The notes: a model not told the origin generated them from the sequence alone. A stretch of 64,000 nt of DNA from Dysgonomonas sp. PH5-45 (GCF_029893235.1 NZ_JARXWE010000011.1:1-64000); one strand, 5' to 3'. Positions 18,979 to 29,230 are shown, counted from the first letter of the stretch. Numbers and translations are program-made.

Positions 18979-19859
18979 TCTTTATTCATTTTTTCAATTA
19001 TTTCATCAATCAGATGGTCGGAAGCATCATCGCCACGCCAATGCGAAGCATTAGAACTGTGTAGCCAACGCTTACCATCTATAAACTCGATGGTCGAGTT
19101 ATTATCGAAACCCATCCCGGCAAGAGGTACCAGTTTGAAAGACGCAAACTGTATTTTCCCCCTATCCAGAGTAGAATACACTCCTTTCCACAAAGAACCT
19201 CCCGTATCTAAATACACGTTATCATATACACAGGGCATAAAGTTAACCTTATAATCCGATATGAAGCTATATCTGAAAAACAGCAGCCCCGGCCACAAAA
19301 ACCAAGGCCCATCGGCTTCGCCGCGCCTGTATCCGTAAAAACCCTGTGCTTTGGTGAGAGCCTCTATACTTAAGGGGCATGTAGGGAAAACATCATGGTC
19401 GAGCAAAGCAAAGTATGCAGGTTTACGCTTAGAGATGTAGTTATAGTATATCCAATTTATGGCTGTTGCATGCGAGTAGCTACCCCTGCGTTTCAGCCAT
19501 TCTTTCTCGAAGCGCGGTAGCTGGATATAACCTATACCTTCTTCTTTACACAAGCGTTGTATAAGAGATTGTTTTTCAGAATTATTAGAATTATCGGCTA
19601 CCAAAAAAGTGTATTTCTGGTCTGTTATATTTTCGCGGATATATTTTATCTGAAGCTTTATGACATGTTCGTTGTTGAAGGCTACCGTAACGATATCTAC
19701 CTGATTATTTGCCGGGGGGAGGGTATTATTGTTGCATCCAAAGTGAAAACAACGGTCAAAAGGGGTGTTCACCAACCTGTTTACATAACGGTACATCGCT
19801 TTCAGATAAAAATACCTTTTCAACGAAAGTTTATTATCGACTGGCTTTAGTTTCATCAC
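18975..19859 (-). CDS. Probable GT-A-fold glycosyltransferase, divergent
   Basis: A 294-residue protein with a weak glycosyltransferase signature: 'VDIVTVAFNNEHVIKLQIKYI' near residue 54, 'TFLVADNSNN' near 84, and Asp154-His-Asp156 in 'YFALLDHDVFP' in the place of the DXD motif. Later there is a 'GGSLWKG' loop. The N-terminal 50 residues are basic and may bind membrane. It overlaps the flippase stop by four bases and the next glycosyltransferase start by four. Sugar specificity is unknown, and this is the least typical of the three transferases. Confidence 0.75.
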   Translation of the reverse strand: MMKLKPVDNKLSLKRYFYLKAMYRYVNRLVNTPFDRCFHFGCNNNTLPPANNQVDIVTVAFNNEHVIKLQIKYIRENITDQKYTFLVADNSNNSEKQSLIQRLCKEEGIGYIQLPRFEKEWLKRRGSYSHATAINWIYYNYISKRKPAYFALLDHDVFPTCPLSIEALTKAQGFYGYRRGEADGPWFLWPGLLFFRYSFISDYKVNFMPCVYDNVYLDTGGSLWKGVYSTLDRGKIQFASFKLVPLAGMGFDNNSTIEFIDGKRWLHSSNASHWRGDDASDHLIDEIIEKMNKE

Positions 19860-21307
19860 GCATTATTCTTCTTTAGCAAAGAAAGTAATTCTTTTATTAT
19901 TTTAGACCCTGTAAGGTAAGTTATCATAAAATAAATAGCGGCAACTACAACAACTTCCGATATAAAAAGCATCAACAGATTGTCTATAACGAACCTCAGC
20001 AGGAAACCCACGGCTATCGACACACTTGCTATGCCAAAATACGGAAGAATGTCTTTCAGGTGTTCACCAATGGTATAGTTTATAAGCCGCCCGGCAGCAA
20101 GCAAATTAATAACATAACCTGCTACGTTGGCAGCAAGCACACCAAGGGTAATGCTGTATATATCCCAACGCAAAACAACGGCTAAAACAAGTGTAAGGGC
20201 TATTATGGAAGTAAACACTATTTCGGCTATCAGTATGTAGGACGATTTTCCTTTTACTTTCAACACATTAGAGCAGAGCATGTTTAGAGAGTAAAAAATT
20301 CCGCCTATTGCTAATACTTGTAAAATGGGAACCGACACTATCCATTTTTCGTCAATTACTCCCACCAAAAAAGGGCGGGCAACCAATGCCATGCCCATAA
20401 AGAAAGGAAAAATAAGGAAAGAGGTAGCCCTCATTATCTTACGGAAAACACGCTTTAGGTTTTCGTCGCCCCCTTCCACTTTCGACAGCACGGGGAAGGA
20501 TACCCCCAACAGGGTTCCCGAAATAAAATCCGCACCACTCGTATATTGGCGGTTACCATAATCGTAAATACCTGTTGCCGTATTGCCCAAATTAGCGGAA
20601 ATTACACTCGGTGTTATCCGCGAACTTACAGTATCCAATATACTCTTCAAGAGCAGATTACTGCCAAAGGCAAACAACTCCCTAAACGATTGCCACGAAA
20701 ACAGTAGTTTGGGCCGCCACGAACTTACTACCCAAAAAAGTAAGGTACGAACAGCCACCGCCGAAACCATCTGCACAGCCAGCGCCCACGGACCATACCC
20801 CTGATAAGCCAATATCAATGCCAAAGAATAGGAAACAAATATCGCCGTTATCCCTATTTTCGTGTTCTGTTTGTATGATAGTGACTTTATCATCTGCACA
20901 GATTGCACCGAACCTAAAGCGCTAAACAAAAAAGTCAGGAATATGAATCTCGACAGGGGGATAAGTTCGGGACTGGGTTCTTCTGGAATACGGCTAATAA
21001 GTGGCGCGCAAAAAAACAAAACGACGTAAAGTACAACCGCTACCACCAGATTGAAATAGAAAACCGTATTGTAATCGGCTTCCGTTACATTCTTTTTGCG
21101 AATCAATGCCGCGGGGAATCCGCTGTCTTGCAAGGCATTGGCAATATAAGTAAAAATAGATATTGCGGCAACCAACCCAAAATCGGTTTGTGTCAGCATC
21201 TTTCCTAACCAAATACCCGAAGCCAAAACGAACAACTGCTGAAAAATCTTTTCAATGCTGCTCCATTTCAGTCCCGATATGGTTTTATCTTTTAGCGATT
21301 CTGACAT
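19856..21307 (-). CDS. Polysaccharide/oligosaccharide flippase (Wzx-like, MOP superfamily)
   Basis: A 483-residue inner-membrane protein with about 12-14 predicted helices. The N-terminal 'SLKDKTISGLKWSSIEKIFQQ' and the following 'LGKMLTQTDFGLVAAI' are typical of lipopolysaccharide-biosynthesis flippases of the WzxC/AmsL type. It would move undecaprenyl-linked glycan units to the periplasmic face. It lies 49 bases after ispD and overlaps the next transferase gene by four bases. A second flippase of a different subtype is at 30116-31591. Confidence 0.92.
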   Translation of the reverse strand: MSESLKDKTISGLKWSSIEKIFQQLFVLASGIWLGKMLTQTDFGLVAAISIFTYIANALQDSGFPAALIRKKNVTEADYNTVFYFNLVVAVVLYVVLFFCAPLISRIPEEPSPELIPLSRFIFLTFLFSALGSVQSVQMIKSLSYKQNTKIGITAIFVSYSLALILAYQGYGPWALAVQMVSAVAVRTLLFWVVSSWRPKLLFSWQSFRELFAFGSNLLLKSILDTVSSRITPSVISANLGNTATGIYDYGNRQYTSGADFISGTLLGVSFPVLSKVEGGDENLKRVFRKIMRATSFLIFPFFMGMALVARPFLVGVIDEKWIVSVPILQVLAIGGIFYSLNMLCSNVLKVKGKSSYILIAEIVFTSIIALTLVLAVVLRWDIYSITLGVLAANVAGYVINLLAAGRLINYTIGEHLKDILPYFGIASVSIAVGFLLRFVIDNLLMLFISEVVVVAAIYFMITYLTGSKIIKELLSLLKKNNA

Positions 21308-21356
21308 ATATCTATTTGTTTTTCATCTGGTTTGATATAGCAAAAACATTAAGTTA

Positions 21357-22040
21357 TTACTTATCTCCTTTATTTGCCAACAGTAGTTTTGCCACTTCAA
21401 GATCAAGAGGAGTGGTTATTTTAATATTCGTAGGTTCACCTTCCACCAAACAAACGTTTATGCCTATCGCTTCCACAACCGAGGCATCGTCAGTGAAAGC
21501 AGGGTTATAATCGGTTTTGTATGCTTCCTTCAGAATATCAGCAAGAAATACCTGCGGAGTTTGCACCATTCTTATGCTACCGCGGTCTATGATGTGGCTA
21601 TTGCCATCGTTCTGAACTTCACGAAGGCTGTCGACGGCCGCTATGGCGGGGATTATGGCTTTTTTCTCCTTAATCCTACCGAAACACCTGCCGATAAGCT
21701 CCTCCGACACGAACGGACGGGCAGCATCATGCACGGCAATAACCTGGCCTGTGGCCAGCTGCAAACCATTTTTAACGGAATGGTAGCGAGTCTCTCCTCC
21801 GGTAGTGATAACATGCGGAATGTCAAAAGCATATTCATCACAAAGTTTTTGCCAATAACCTACATAATCGGGTGCAAGAACAAGAACAATCTGCATTGAA
21901 TTGTCGTAACCGTAAAAAGCATCAATCGTATGCATCAATACAGGCTTACCGCCAATGGCGATAAACTGTTTAGGCAAATCGTGCCCCATGCGTAATCCCT
22001 TGCCTCCGGCAACTATAATAACACTGTTTTGTTGCTCCAT
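21357..22040 (-). CDS. ispD: 2-C-methyl-D-erythritol 4-phosphate cytidylyltransferase
   Basis: Makes CDP-methylerythritol from MEP and CTP in the non-mevalonate isoprenoid pathway. The protein has 227 residues. 'VIIVAGGKGLRMGHDLPKQF' is the CTP-binding glycine-rich loop with its conserved Arg and Lys, and 'AVHDAARPFVS' and 'DDASVVEA' are IspD signatures. IspD resembles the ribitol-5-phosphate cytidylyltransferases used in glycan synthesis, and its place at the head of a glycan cluster makes that alternative worth keeping in mind. The motifs fit IspD well. Confidence 0.88.
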   Translation of the reverse strand: MEQQNSVIIVAGGKGLRMGHDLPKQFIAIGGKPVLMHTIDAFYGYDNSMQIVLVLAPDYVGYWQKLCDEYAFDIPHVITTGGETRYHSVKNGLQLATGQVIAVHDAARPFVSEELIGRCFGRIKEKKAIIPAIAAVDSLREVQNDGNSHIIDRGSIRMVQTPQVFLADILKEAYKTDYNPAFTDDASVVEAIGINVCLVEGEPTNIKITTPLDLEVAKLLLANKGDK

Positions 22041-22068
22041 TTCCGGATTCTTTCATTTTTTAGATTTA

Positions 22069-22076
22069 CAAAGATA
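22069..22076 (-). promoter_or_regulatory. -7 box before ispD
   Basis: TATCTTTG on the minus strand matches TAnnTTTG and lies 29 bases before the ispD start. No clear TTTG is found at the -33 distance. It would drive ispD and the four glycan genes behind it. Confidence 0.5.
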
Positions 22077-22185
22077 ATCATTCTGTTCATTGCCTTGCGC
22101 CATACCCATAAAGTAAATGTCGGCTTGAATACACAACAAAAATATTTAATAAGCATTAAAGCTTATTTTCCGAGCTTGCTAATAC

Positions 22186-22216
22186 AAGGTAGATTTGTTC
22201 AAAATTAGTACCTTTG
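22186..22216 (+). promoter_or_regulatory. uvrA promoter
   Basis: TTG (22186-22188), 20 bases, then TACCTTTG (22209-22216), which matches the Bacteroidetes -33/-7 consensus. It lies 24 bases before the uvrA start codon. I see no LexA-like operator over it. Confidence 0.65.
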
Positions 22217-22240
22217 CACTCATTTTTAGATAGAAGGAAT

Positions 22241-25030
22241 ATGTCTGAAGAAAAAAATATAATCATAAAGGGGGCACGGGTCAATAACCTGAAAAATATT
22301 GATGTTGAAATCCCCCGCAACAAATTCATTGTTGTAACAGGCCTCTCGGGTTCGGGCAAGTCTTCGCTCGCTTTCGATACTTTGTACGCCGAAGGTCAAA
22401 GACGTTATGTGGAAAGCCTATCGGCCTATGCCCGCCAGTTTTTGGGGCGCATGCACAAACCCGAATGCGACTATATAAAAGGGATTCCGCCGGCAATAGC
22501 CATCGAGCAAAAAGTTAGTTCACGCAATCCCCGTTCAACAGTGGGAACTTCCACCGAAATTTACGAATACCTCCGCCTATTGTATGCCCGCATCGGAAAA
22601 ACAATTTCGCCTGTTTCGGGCAATGTGGTAAAGAAACATCAGGTAAGCGATATTGTAGACAAAATGCTGGCGTACGAAAACGGAACACGTTTAGTCATAC
22701 TTACCCGAATTATTCTGCGCGAAAACAGAACGGTTGAACAACAGTTAGATATCCTCTATAAAGAAGGTTTCTCAAGAGTAGAATATAAAGGGAAATTTGA
22801 ACGGATAGACGATTTACTGGCCGAAGAAGAAAAGCTCGACCTATCAAAACTATATCTGGTAATAGACCGCTTGCAATCCGACCACGACAATGCCATAATC
22901 AGCCGCTTCTCACAGTCGGTCGAAACAGCCTTTTTTGAAGGAGAAGGCGAATGCATCATTCGTTTTTATCGGGAAAAAGAGATAGAAACTTTCGATTTTT
23001 CCAAAAAATTCGAAGCCGATGGCATTCAGTTTGAAGAACCGTCCGACATGATGTTCAACTTCAACAATCCGGTGGGAGCCTGCCCCCGGTGCGAAGGGTT
23101 CGGACGAGTCATAGGCATAGACGAAAATCTGGTTATTCCCAACAAATCGTTATCGCTCTACGAAGATGCTGTTGTTTGTTGGCGAGGCGAAAAAATGGGC
23201 GAATGGAAAGATGAATTCATAAAAACATCTCACCTATACGATTTTCCCATTCACCGTCCTTATTTTGAACTGACGGACGCCCAACGAGACTTACTTTGGC
23301 ATGGAGCCGAAGGAGTGGCGGGCCTTGACGATTTCTTCAAGATGCTCGAAGAAAACCAATACAAAATACAATACCGTGTCATGCTTGCCCGCTATCGTGG
23401 CAAAACCACTTGTCCCGAATGTAAAGGTTCGCGTTTAAAAAAGCAGGCATTGTATGTTAAGGTAGGAGATAAATCTATTGCCGAACTGGTGAATCTGCCT
23501 ATATCGGAATTGAAAGAGTTTTTCTCTAACTTGCAACTCTCAGACACCGATGCTTCAGTGGGCAAACGCCTTTTTACCGAGATAAACAACCGAATACAAT
23601 TCCTGATAAATGTAGGTTTGGGATATCTGACTCTGAACCGCCTGTCGAATTCGCTTTCGGGTGGCGAAAGCCAACGTATAAACTTAGCCACATCGTTGGG
23701 AAGCAGCTTGGTGGGGTCGCTCTATATTCTGGACGAACCGAGTATAGGCTTGCACTCGCGCGATACTGAACTACTGATAAAAGTATTACGAGATCTGCGA
23801 AACCTCGGAAACACGGTTATCGTGGTGGAACACGACGAAGAAATTATCCGCGCCGCCGACTATATTATCGACATCGGCCCAAAGGCAGGCCGTCTGGGTG
23901 GTGAAGTAGTTTATCAGGGAGATATTACAGGCTTAGAAAAGAACACAAAGAGCTATACGGTACGCTATCTGAATGGAGAAGAAAAAATAGAAGTCCCCGC
24001 CACAAGGCGTAAGTGGAACAACTACATAGAGGTTTTAGGTGCGCGCCAAAATAACCTGAAAAACATCAATGTGAAATTCCCACTCAACGTTATGACCGTT
24101 GTTACAGGTGTGAGCGGTTCGGGAAAATCATCGCTCGTGACCGATGTTTTTTACAATGCACTTCGCCGTTATTATAAAGAAACAAGCGATGAAATCGTTG
24201 AATTTTCAGGCTTGGCAGGCGACTTAAGCCTTGCAAAGAATGTTGAAATGGTTGACCAAAATCCGATAGGGCGTTCATCGCGCTCCAATCCGGCAACCTA
24301 CATAAAAGTATATGATGAAATTCGCAAACTCTTTGCCGAACAGCCTTTAGCCAAACAATTGCACTTTACACCCGCATTTTTCTCTTTCAACGTAGAAGGC
24401 GGACGGTGCGAAGAATGCAAAGGCGAAGGCACGATTACGGTCGAAATGCAATTCATGGCCGATATCACGCTCGAATGCGAAGAATGTAAAGGACGCCGGT
24501 TCAAACAAGACGTGCTCGATGTTGAGTACAGAGGTAAAAGCATTTACGATATTCTGGATATGACCATCGAGCAGGCTATCGAGTTTTTCAGCACAGGCAA
24601 AGGCAGCTTTGAGAAAAAAATACTGAAACGCCTCAATACCCTGCAAGAAGTAGGGCTGGGCTACATAAAAATGGGGCAATCGTCTTCTACCCTTTCGGGT
24701 GGCGAAAATCAGCGGTTAAAGCTGGCCTACTATTTAGGAGAAGAAAAAACCGAACCCACAATTTTTATTTTTGACGAACCCACAACAGGACTTCACTTTC
24801 ACGACATCAAAACCTTGCTCAAAGCTTTCGATTCGCTGATAAGCCGGGGTCACACCGTTATAATCATCGAACACAATATGGACGTCATTAAATGTGCCGA
24901 CTATATTATTGATATCGGCCCTGAGGGAGGGAAACAAGGAGGTAACATCGTTTGCACGGGAACTCCCGAAAACATTGCCGGGAGCGAAGAATCTTACACG
25001 GGAAGATACCTGTCGGGGTACTTGTTGTAG
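22241..25030 (+). CDS. uvrA: Excinuclease ABC subunit A
   Basis: The DNA-damage sensor of nucleotide excision repair. It dimerises, loads UvrB on distorted DNA and hydrolyses ATP. Starting at 22241 ([16 protein letters not shown]) it has 929 residues, normal for the family. There are two ABC domains: Walker A '[10 protein letters not shown]' (about 32-41) and '[10 protein letters not shown]' (about 625), signatures 'LSGGESQR' and 'LSGGENQR', and Walker B with 'LDEPSIGLH' and 'FDEPTTGLH'. Zinc-binding CxxC pairs occur at 'CPRCEG', 'CPECKG' and 'CEECKG' (twice). The gene has its own promoter, and leuS follows after about 90 bases. Confidence 0.98.
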   Translation: MSEEKNIIIKGARVNNLKNIDVEIPRNKFIVVTGLSGSGKSSLAFDTLYAEGQRRYVESLSAYARQFLGRMHKPECDYIKGIPPAIAIEQKVSSRNPRSTVGTSTEIYEYLRLLYARIGKTISPVSGNVVKKHQVSDIVDKMLAYENGTRLVILTRIILRENRTVEQQLDILYKEGFSRVEYKGKFERIDDLLAEEEKLDLSKLYLVIDRLQSDHDNAIISRFSQSVETAFFEGEGECIIRFYREKEIETFDFSKKFEADGIQFEEPSDMMFNFNNPVGACPRCEGFGRVIGIDENLVIPNKSLSLYEDAVVCWRGEKMGEWKDEFIKTSHLYDFPIHRPYFELTDAQRDLLWHGAEGVAGLDDFFKMLEENQYKIQYRVMLARYRGKTTCPECKGSRLKKQALYVKVGDKSIAELVNLPISELKEFFSNLQLSDTDASVGKRLFTEINNRIQFLINVGLGYLTLNRLSNSLSGGESQRINLATSLGSSLVGSLYILDEPSIGLHSRDTELLIKVLRDLRNLGNTVIVVEHDEEIIRAADYIIDIGPKAGRLGGEVVYQGDITGLEKNTKSYTVRYLNGEEKIEVPATRRKWNNYIEVLGARQNNLKNINVKFPLNVMTVVTGVSGSGKSSLVTDVFYNALRRYYKETSDEIVEFSGLAGDLSLAKNVEMVDQNPIGRSSRSNPATYIKVYDEIRKLFAEQPLAKQLHFTPAFFSFNVEGGRCEECKGEGTITVEMQFMADITLECEECKGRRFKQDVLDVEYRGKSIYDILDMTIEQAIEFFSTGKGSFEKKILKRLNTLQEVGLGYIKMGQSSSTLSGGENQRLKLAYYLGEEKTEPTIFIFDEPTTGLHFHDIKTLLKAFDSLISRGHTVIIIEHNMDVIKCADYIIDIGPEGGKQGGNIVCTGTPENIAGSEESYTGRYLSGYLL

Positions 25031-25080
25031 GGGTTATGTATTTATGCCTTGCTGTTACTAATTTAATTCAAAGAAATATT

Positions 25081-25088
25081 TACCTTTG
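25081..25088 (+). promoter_or_regulatory. -7 box before leuS
   Basis: TACCTTTG, a match to TAnnTTTG, lies 30 bases before the leuS ATG at 25119. No good -33 box at standard spacing. Its position argues against the in-frame TTG at 25086 as a start, since that codon lies within the box. Confidence 0.5.
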
Positions 25089-25118
25089 TCCCATCAAAAA
25101 AATATAGCGAAAAGGACT

Positions 25119-28100
25119 ATGGAATACAATTTTAAAGAGATCGAAGAGCGATGGCACAAGTATTGGTCTGAAAACAATATCTACAAAGTAACAGAAGATA
25201 AAAACAGACCTAAATATTATGTGCTCGATATGTTTCCTTACCCCTCGGGGGCAGGCTTGCACGTAGGTCATCCGTTGGGATACATTGCATCCGATATCTT
25301 TACCCGCCACAAGCGCCTCAAAGGGTTTAACGTTTTGCACCCTATGGGATACGATGCTTATGGGCTTCCCGCCGAGCAGTATGCCATACAAACAGGGCAA
25401 CACCCTGCCATTACAACAGCTCAAAACATTATCCGATATAAAGAACAGCTCGACAAGATAGGTTTTTCGTTCGACTGGAGCCGCGAAATACGCACCAGCG
25501 AGCCTATCTACTATAAATGGACACAATGGGCTTTCGTCCGGATGTTCAATTCGTATTTTTGCAACGACGAACAACAGGCACGGCCAATAGAAGAACTTGT
25601 CAGCGCTTTTGAAACCAGTGGAACAGAAGGCTTGAACGTTGCCTGCGGCGAAGAACTTACTTTCAGTGCCGACCAGTGGAAAGCAAAAACTGAAAAACAA
25701 AAGCAAGAAACACTCCTCAACTACCGTATCGCTTATCTGGGCGAAACGATGGTTAACTGGTGTCCTGCCTTAGGCACTGTATTGGCTAACGATGAAGTCA
25801 TTAACGGCCTATCGGAACGGGGAGGATATCCCGTTGAACAGCGCAAGATGCGTCAATGGTGTTTGCGTGTTTCGGCCTATGCTCAACGCCTGTTGAACGG
25901 CTTGGAAGAAATAGACTGGACAGAATCTATAAAAGAAACCCAGCGCAATTGGATTGGTCGCTCAGAAGGAGCAGAAATGCGATTTAAGATACACCGCCCC
26001 CTAACCCCCTCCAAAGGTGGGGGAACTGCAGGCTACGTCACCACAAACAAGTTAGACTGGCATGCCAATATAGATAATGCCAAAGAAATGAGAAAAACTC
26101 CCACTGAAACTGAGAATATTATGTGGGAGGCATTGCGTAACCGAAATGTGGGAGGTTACAAATTTCGTCGTCAACATTTGATAGACAGTTTTATTGTCGA
26201 TTTTGTTTGTCTTGAAAAAAGTGTTGTTGTAGAAATTGATGGAGGATATCACAACGACCCCACTCAAAAGCAAGCAGACCAAGCGAAAACAGAAAGACTC
26301 GAAGAATTAGGATACCACGTAATACGATTTTCAAACGAAGAAGTTATTGGCAGTCTGGATGAAGTTTTAGAAAAAATTAAAACCTACTGCCAACAGCAAG
26401 TCTCCTCCTCTGGAGGAGATTTAGAGGAGGTGGAAATCTTCACCACGCGTGCCGACACGGTTTTCGGGGTTACCTTCATGGTGCTTGCTCCCGAGAGCGA
26501 ATATGTTGTCGCATTGACAACCCCCGAACAAAAAGCCGAAGTGGATGCTTATCTGGCTGCAACAAAAAAACGTACCGAACGCGAACGCATCACCGACCGC
26601 AAAGTATCGGGAGTGTTCTCCGGCTCGTATGCCATCAATCCGCTTAACGGAAAGGAAATACCCGTTTATATATCGGACTACGTTCTTGCCGGATACGGAA
26701 CAGGAGCCATCATGGCTGTACCTGCTCACGATAGCCGCGACTATGCTTTTGCAAAACATTTCGGGTTGGATATAATCCCGCTTGTGGAAGGATGCGATGT
26801 AAGCGAAGAAAGCTACGACGCCAAAGAAGGCACAGTAATAAATTCCGACTTTTTGAACGGGCTGTCTGTAAAAGAAGCTATTGAACGGACAAAACAATAT
26901 ATAGCCGAAAAAGAGATAGGACGTGTAAAAGTGAATTACCGTTTGCGTGATGCCACTTTTTCCCGCCAGCGTTATTGGGGCGAACCCTTCCCTGTATATT
27001 ACAAGGACGATATCCCCTATATGATTCCCGAACAATATCTGCCGCTGGAATTGCCCGAAGTAGATAAATTCTTGCCCACCGAAACGGGCGAACCTCCTTT
27101 GGGAAATGCCAGGATGTGGGCGTGGGACACTGTGGGCAACAAAATTGTTGATAAATCACTCATAAACAATACGACCATATTCCCACTCGAATTGAACACA
27201 ATGCCCGGATTTGCCGGATCGTCGGCCTACTATCTGCGCTACATGGATCCTCACAACGAAAAAGCTTTGGTAAACAGGGATATTGTTGAATATTGGCGTA
27301 ATGTAGACCTATATATAGGTGGAACCGAACATGCCACAGGGCATTTGATTTATAGTCGTTTTTGGAACAAATTTCTATACGATATAGAAGTGGCATGCGA
27401 AGACGAGCCTTTCAGGAAACTGATTAACCAAGGAATGATTCAGGGGCGGAGCAACTTTGTTTACCGTATAAATGGCACAACCAAGTTTGTTTCCTTCGGT
27501 TTGAAAGAACAGTACGAAACCACCCCCTTGCATGTGGATGTGAATATCGTGAACAATGATATTCTGGATTTAGAGGCTTTCCGCGCATGGCGTCCGGAGT
27601 TTGCCGAGGCTGAATTTATTCTGGAGGACGGCAAGTACATCTGCGGATGGGCTGTCGAAAAAATGTCGAAATCGTACCACAATGTGGTGAATCCCGATGA
27701 TATAGTTGAAAAATACGGAGCCGACACCCTGCGCCTGTATGAAATGTTCTTAGGTCCCCTTGAGCAGTCTAAACCGTGGGACACAAACGGGATAGACGGA
27801 GTTCACCGTTTCTTGCGTAAGTTTTGGAATCTGTTCTATCAAGGCGATAGTTTTAATGTATCGGACGAAACTCCTACAAAAGAGGAGCTCAAATCGTTGC
27901 ATAAGATGATAAAGAAAGTAAGTGCCGATATTGAGAATTTCTCGTTCAATACATCGGTTGCTGCATTCATGATCTGCACAAACGAGCTTTCGGCTCTCAA
28001 ATGCAACAAGAGAGCCATTCTGCACGACTTTATCATCACCCTTGCGCCCTTTGCTCCGTTCATCACCGAAGAGTTGTGGCATAGCATGGGTAACGAAACA

Positions 28101-28340
28101 AGCGTTTTCAACGCCGAGTGGCCCGTTTTCAACGAAGAATATCTGAAAGAAGATTCCTTCAAGTATGGCGTGGCCTTTAACGGTAAAGTGAGGTTCGAGG
28201 TAGAGTTCCCTGCCGATGTAACGGCAAAAGAAGTTGAAGAAACAGTTTTGAAACACGATCTGGCACAGAAATGGCTGGATGGAAAAACACCGAAAAAAGT
28301 AATCTTTGTACCTAAAAAAATGATAAATGTGGTTTTATAA
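25119..28340 (+). CDS. leuS: Leucyl-tRNA synthetase with an in-frame DUF559 endonuclease-like insertion
   Basis: Charges tRNA-Leu with leucine and edits mischarged products. The class I signature HVGH is at residues 48-51 ('[12 protein letters not shown]') and Lys848-Met-Ser-Lys-Ser852 is the KMSKS loop. The editing (CP1) domain resumes with '[11 protein letters not shown]' at 440-450. The protein has 1073 residues, against about 940 for Bacteroidales LeuRS from memory. The excess is one block, residues ~293-437, between 'GAEMRFKI' and '[10 protein letters not shown]'. This block is a DUF559/Vsr-like nuclease domain flanked by Pro/Gly/Ser-rich linkers ('[10 protein letters not shown]', 'SSSGGDLEE'). 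The frame is kept throughout and all synthetase motifs are present, so the enzyme is probably active. I see no intein splice-site residues at the borders, so the insert should stay in the protein. yitT follows after five bases. Confidence 0.96.
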   Translation: MEYNFKEIEERWHKYWSENNIYKVTEDKNRPKYYVLDMFPYPSGAGLHVGHPLGYIASDIFTRHKRLKGFNVLHPMGYDAYGLPAEQYAIQTGQHPAITTAQNIIRYKEQLDKIGFSFDWSREIRTSEPIYYKWTQWAFVRMFNSYFCNDEQQARPIEELVSAFETSGTEGLNVACGEELTFSADQWKAKTEKQKQETLLNYRIAYLGETMVNWCPALGTVLANDEVINGLSERGGYPVEQRKMRQWCLRVSAYAQRLLNGLEEIDWTESIKETQRNWIGRSEGAEMRFKIHRPLTPSKGGGTAGYVTTNKLDWHANIDNAKEMRKTPTETENIMWEALRNRNVGGYKFRRQHLIDSFIVDFVCLEKSVVVEIDGGYHNDPTQKQADQAKTERLEELGYHVIRFSNEEVIGSLDEVLEKIKTYCQQQVSSSGGDLEEVEIFTTRADTVFGVTFMVLAPESEYVVALTTPEQKAEVDAYLAATKKRTERERITDRKVSGVFSGSYAINPLNGKEIPVYISDYVLAGYGTGAIMAVPAHDSRDYAFAKHFGLDIIPLVEGCDVSEESYDAKEGTVINSDFLNGLSVKEAIERTKQYIAEKEIGRVKVNYRLRDATFSRQRYWGEPFPVYYKDDIPYMIPEQYLPLELPEVDKFLPTETGEPPLGNARMWAWDTVGNKIVDKSLINNTTIFPLELNTMPGFAGSSAYYLRYMDPHNEKALVNRDIVEYWRNVDLYIGGTEHATGHLIYSRFWNKFLYDIEVACEDEPFRKLINQGMIQGRSNFVYRINGTTKFVSFGLKEQYETTPLHVDVNIVNNDILDLEAFRAWRPEFAEAEFILEDGKYICGWAVEKMSKSYHNVVNPDDIVEKYGADTLRLYEMFLGPLEQSKPWDTNGIDGVHRFLRKFWNLFYQGDSFNVSDETPTKEELKSLHKMIKKVSADIENFSFNTSVAAFMICTNELSALKCNKRAILHDFIITLAPFAPFITEELWHSMGNETSVFNAEWPVFNEEYLKEDSFKYGVAFNGKVRFEVEFPADVTAKEVEETVLKHDLAQKWLDGKTPKKVIFVPKKMINVVL
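25997..26027. repeat. Left terminal inverted repeat/hairpin of the leuS insertion
   Basis: Starting CTAA at 26001, the stretch CCCCCTCC-AAA-GGTGGGGG (26005-26023) can fold on itself with one mismatch. By hand alignment with one or two gaps, roughly three quarters of the bases from CTAA to ACT agree with the reverse complement of the right end. Confidence 0.65.
26398..26430. repeat. Right terminal inverted repeat/hairpin of the leuS insertion
   Basis: TCTCCTCC-TCT-GGAGGAGA (26401-26419) is a perfect 8-bp hairpin, followed by TTTAGAGGAGG. Read on the minus strand the end begins CCTCCTCTAAATCTCCTCC, matching the left end's CCCCTAACCCCCTCC pattern. Confidence 0.65.
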
Positions 28341-28345
28341 AAGCT

Positions 28346-29224
28346 ATGGAGAAAAATAAATATTTAAAAGATTTTTACTGGAAGGACTATATGACCATAA
28401 CCATAGGTCTGGTTCTTTATGCTGTCGGTCTGATAGGGTTTGTTGTACCCGGAGACATTGTTACCGGAGGTTTGGCAGGTATAGCCCTGTTGATAGAATA
28501 TGCAACCAACAAGGCTGTGCCCTTGCAGGTGTCGTATTTCGTTATTAACGTTGCCCTGTTGAGCATCTCGCTCAAGATTTTGGGACTGAAGTTCCTGGTG
28601 AAAACAATCTACGGCGTTGTCATGCTGACTTCCCTGTTGTTTGTTGCCCGTATGGTTATCCCTGCCGAAGGGCTTATCGACAACGAGCCTCTGCTGGCCG
28701 GTCTTATCGGCGGTTTGATTTGCGGCACAGGTATCGGTTTGGTTTTCAGCGCAAACGGTAGCGCAGGCGGTACTGATATTATAGTTGCCGTTGTGAACAA
28801 GTACAAAAACCTTGCTTTCGGGAGAGGGATGTTGCTGTGCGATTTCTGTATAATAAGCTGTTCGTATTTCATATTCGGCGATACTAAAATTGTAGTGGCC
28901 AGTCTTATCGTGATGGTGGTAATGACCTATATGATCGATATTGTTATCAACGGTTCCCGCCAATCGGTGCAGTTCCTTATCTTCTCGGACAAGTACGATG
29001 TTATTGCCGATGCTATCAATAAAGAAATGCATCGTGGATGTACAATACTGGACGGCACAGGCTGGTACAGCAAAAAACCTACAAAAGTTATTCTTATGAT
29101 GGCAAAACGAAGCGAATCGGTAAGCATCTTCCGGATGATAAAAAGTATCGATGAAAAGGCGTTCATATCGCAATCGACCGTTAGGGGCGTTTATGGGCAA
29201 GGCTTCGATGCTATAAAGAAATGA
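28346..29224 (+). CDS. YitT family membrane protein
   Basis: A 292-residue protein with about five to six N-terminal membrane helices ('GLVLYAVGLIGFVVPGDIVTGGLAGIALL' is the first conserved YitT stretch; 'GTGIGLVFSANGSAGGTDIIVAVVNKY' a second). A soluble C-terminal DUF2179 domain follows (about 215-290, 'RGCTILDGTGWYSKKPTKVILMMAKRSE'). The function of the family is unknown; DUF2179 domains may bind small ligands. It starts five bases after the leuS stop, so it is co-transcribed. The next gene begins six bases after its end. Confidence 0.92.
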   Translation: MEKNKYLKDFYWKDYMTITIGLVLYAVGLIGFVVPGDIVTGGLAGIALLIEYATNKAVPLQVSYFVINVALLSISLKILGLKFLVKTIYGVVMLTSLLFVARMVIPAEGLIDNEPLLAGLIGGLICGTGIGLVFSANGSAGGTDIIVAVVNKYKNLAFGRGMLLCDFCIISCSYFIFGDTKIVVASLIVMVVMTYMIDIVINGSRQSVQFLIFSDKYDVIADAINKEMHRGCTILDGTGWYSKKPTKVILMMAKRSESVSIFRMIKSIDEKAFISQSTVRGVYGQGFDAIKK

Positions 29225-29230
29225 CGGAGA

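Larger units (their letters stand above)
25997..26430 (+). mobile_element. DUF559 nuclease-coding insertion element inside leuS
   Basis: About 430 bases not found in ordinary leuS genes. They encode, in the leuS frame, a helix-rich start ('[16 protein letters not shown]'), 'GGYKFRRQH', then Asp361 in 'FIVDF', Glu372 and Asp374 in '[10 protein letters not shown]', and '[16 protein letters not shown]'. This is the pattern of the DUF559 domain of the PD-(D/E)XK/Vsr-like fold with its acidic catalytic residues intact. Both ends are GC-rich hairpins and imperfect inverted copies of each other (see the two repeat entries). Free-standing DUF559 proteins with the same end peptides ('PLTPSKGG...') occur in many Bacteroidetes, from memory. 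Exact borders are uncertain by a few codons. Confidence 0.8.

Noticed and set aside
26052-26282. 76-codon minus-strand frame inside the leuS insertion
   Set aside because: The plus-strand frame encodes the recognisable DUF559 domain; the minus frame has no features.
25995-26430. Intein or group I/II intron in leuS
   Set aside because: No Cys/Ser/Thr and His-Asn splice junctions, no intein blocks, and the frame is open throughout; the insert is too short for a group II intron and has no intron-like ends.
28364-29200. 278-codon minus-strand frame over the YitT gene
   Set aside because: Antisense shadow; the plus-strand YitT protein has clear membrane and DUF2179 features and tight operon spacing.
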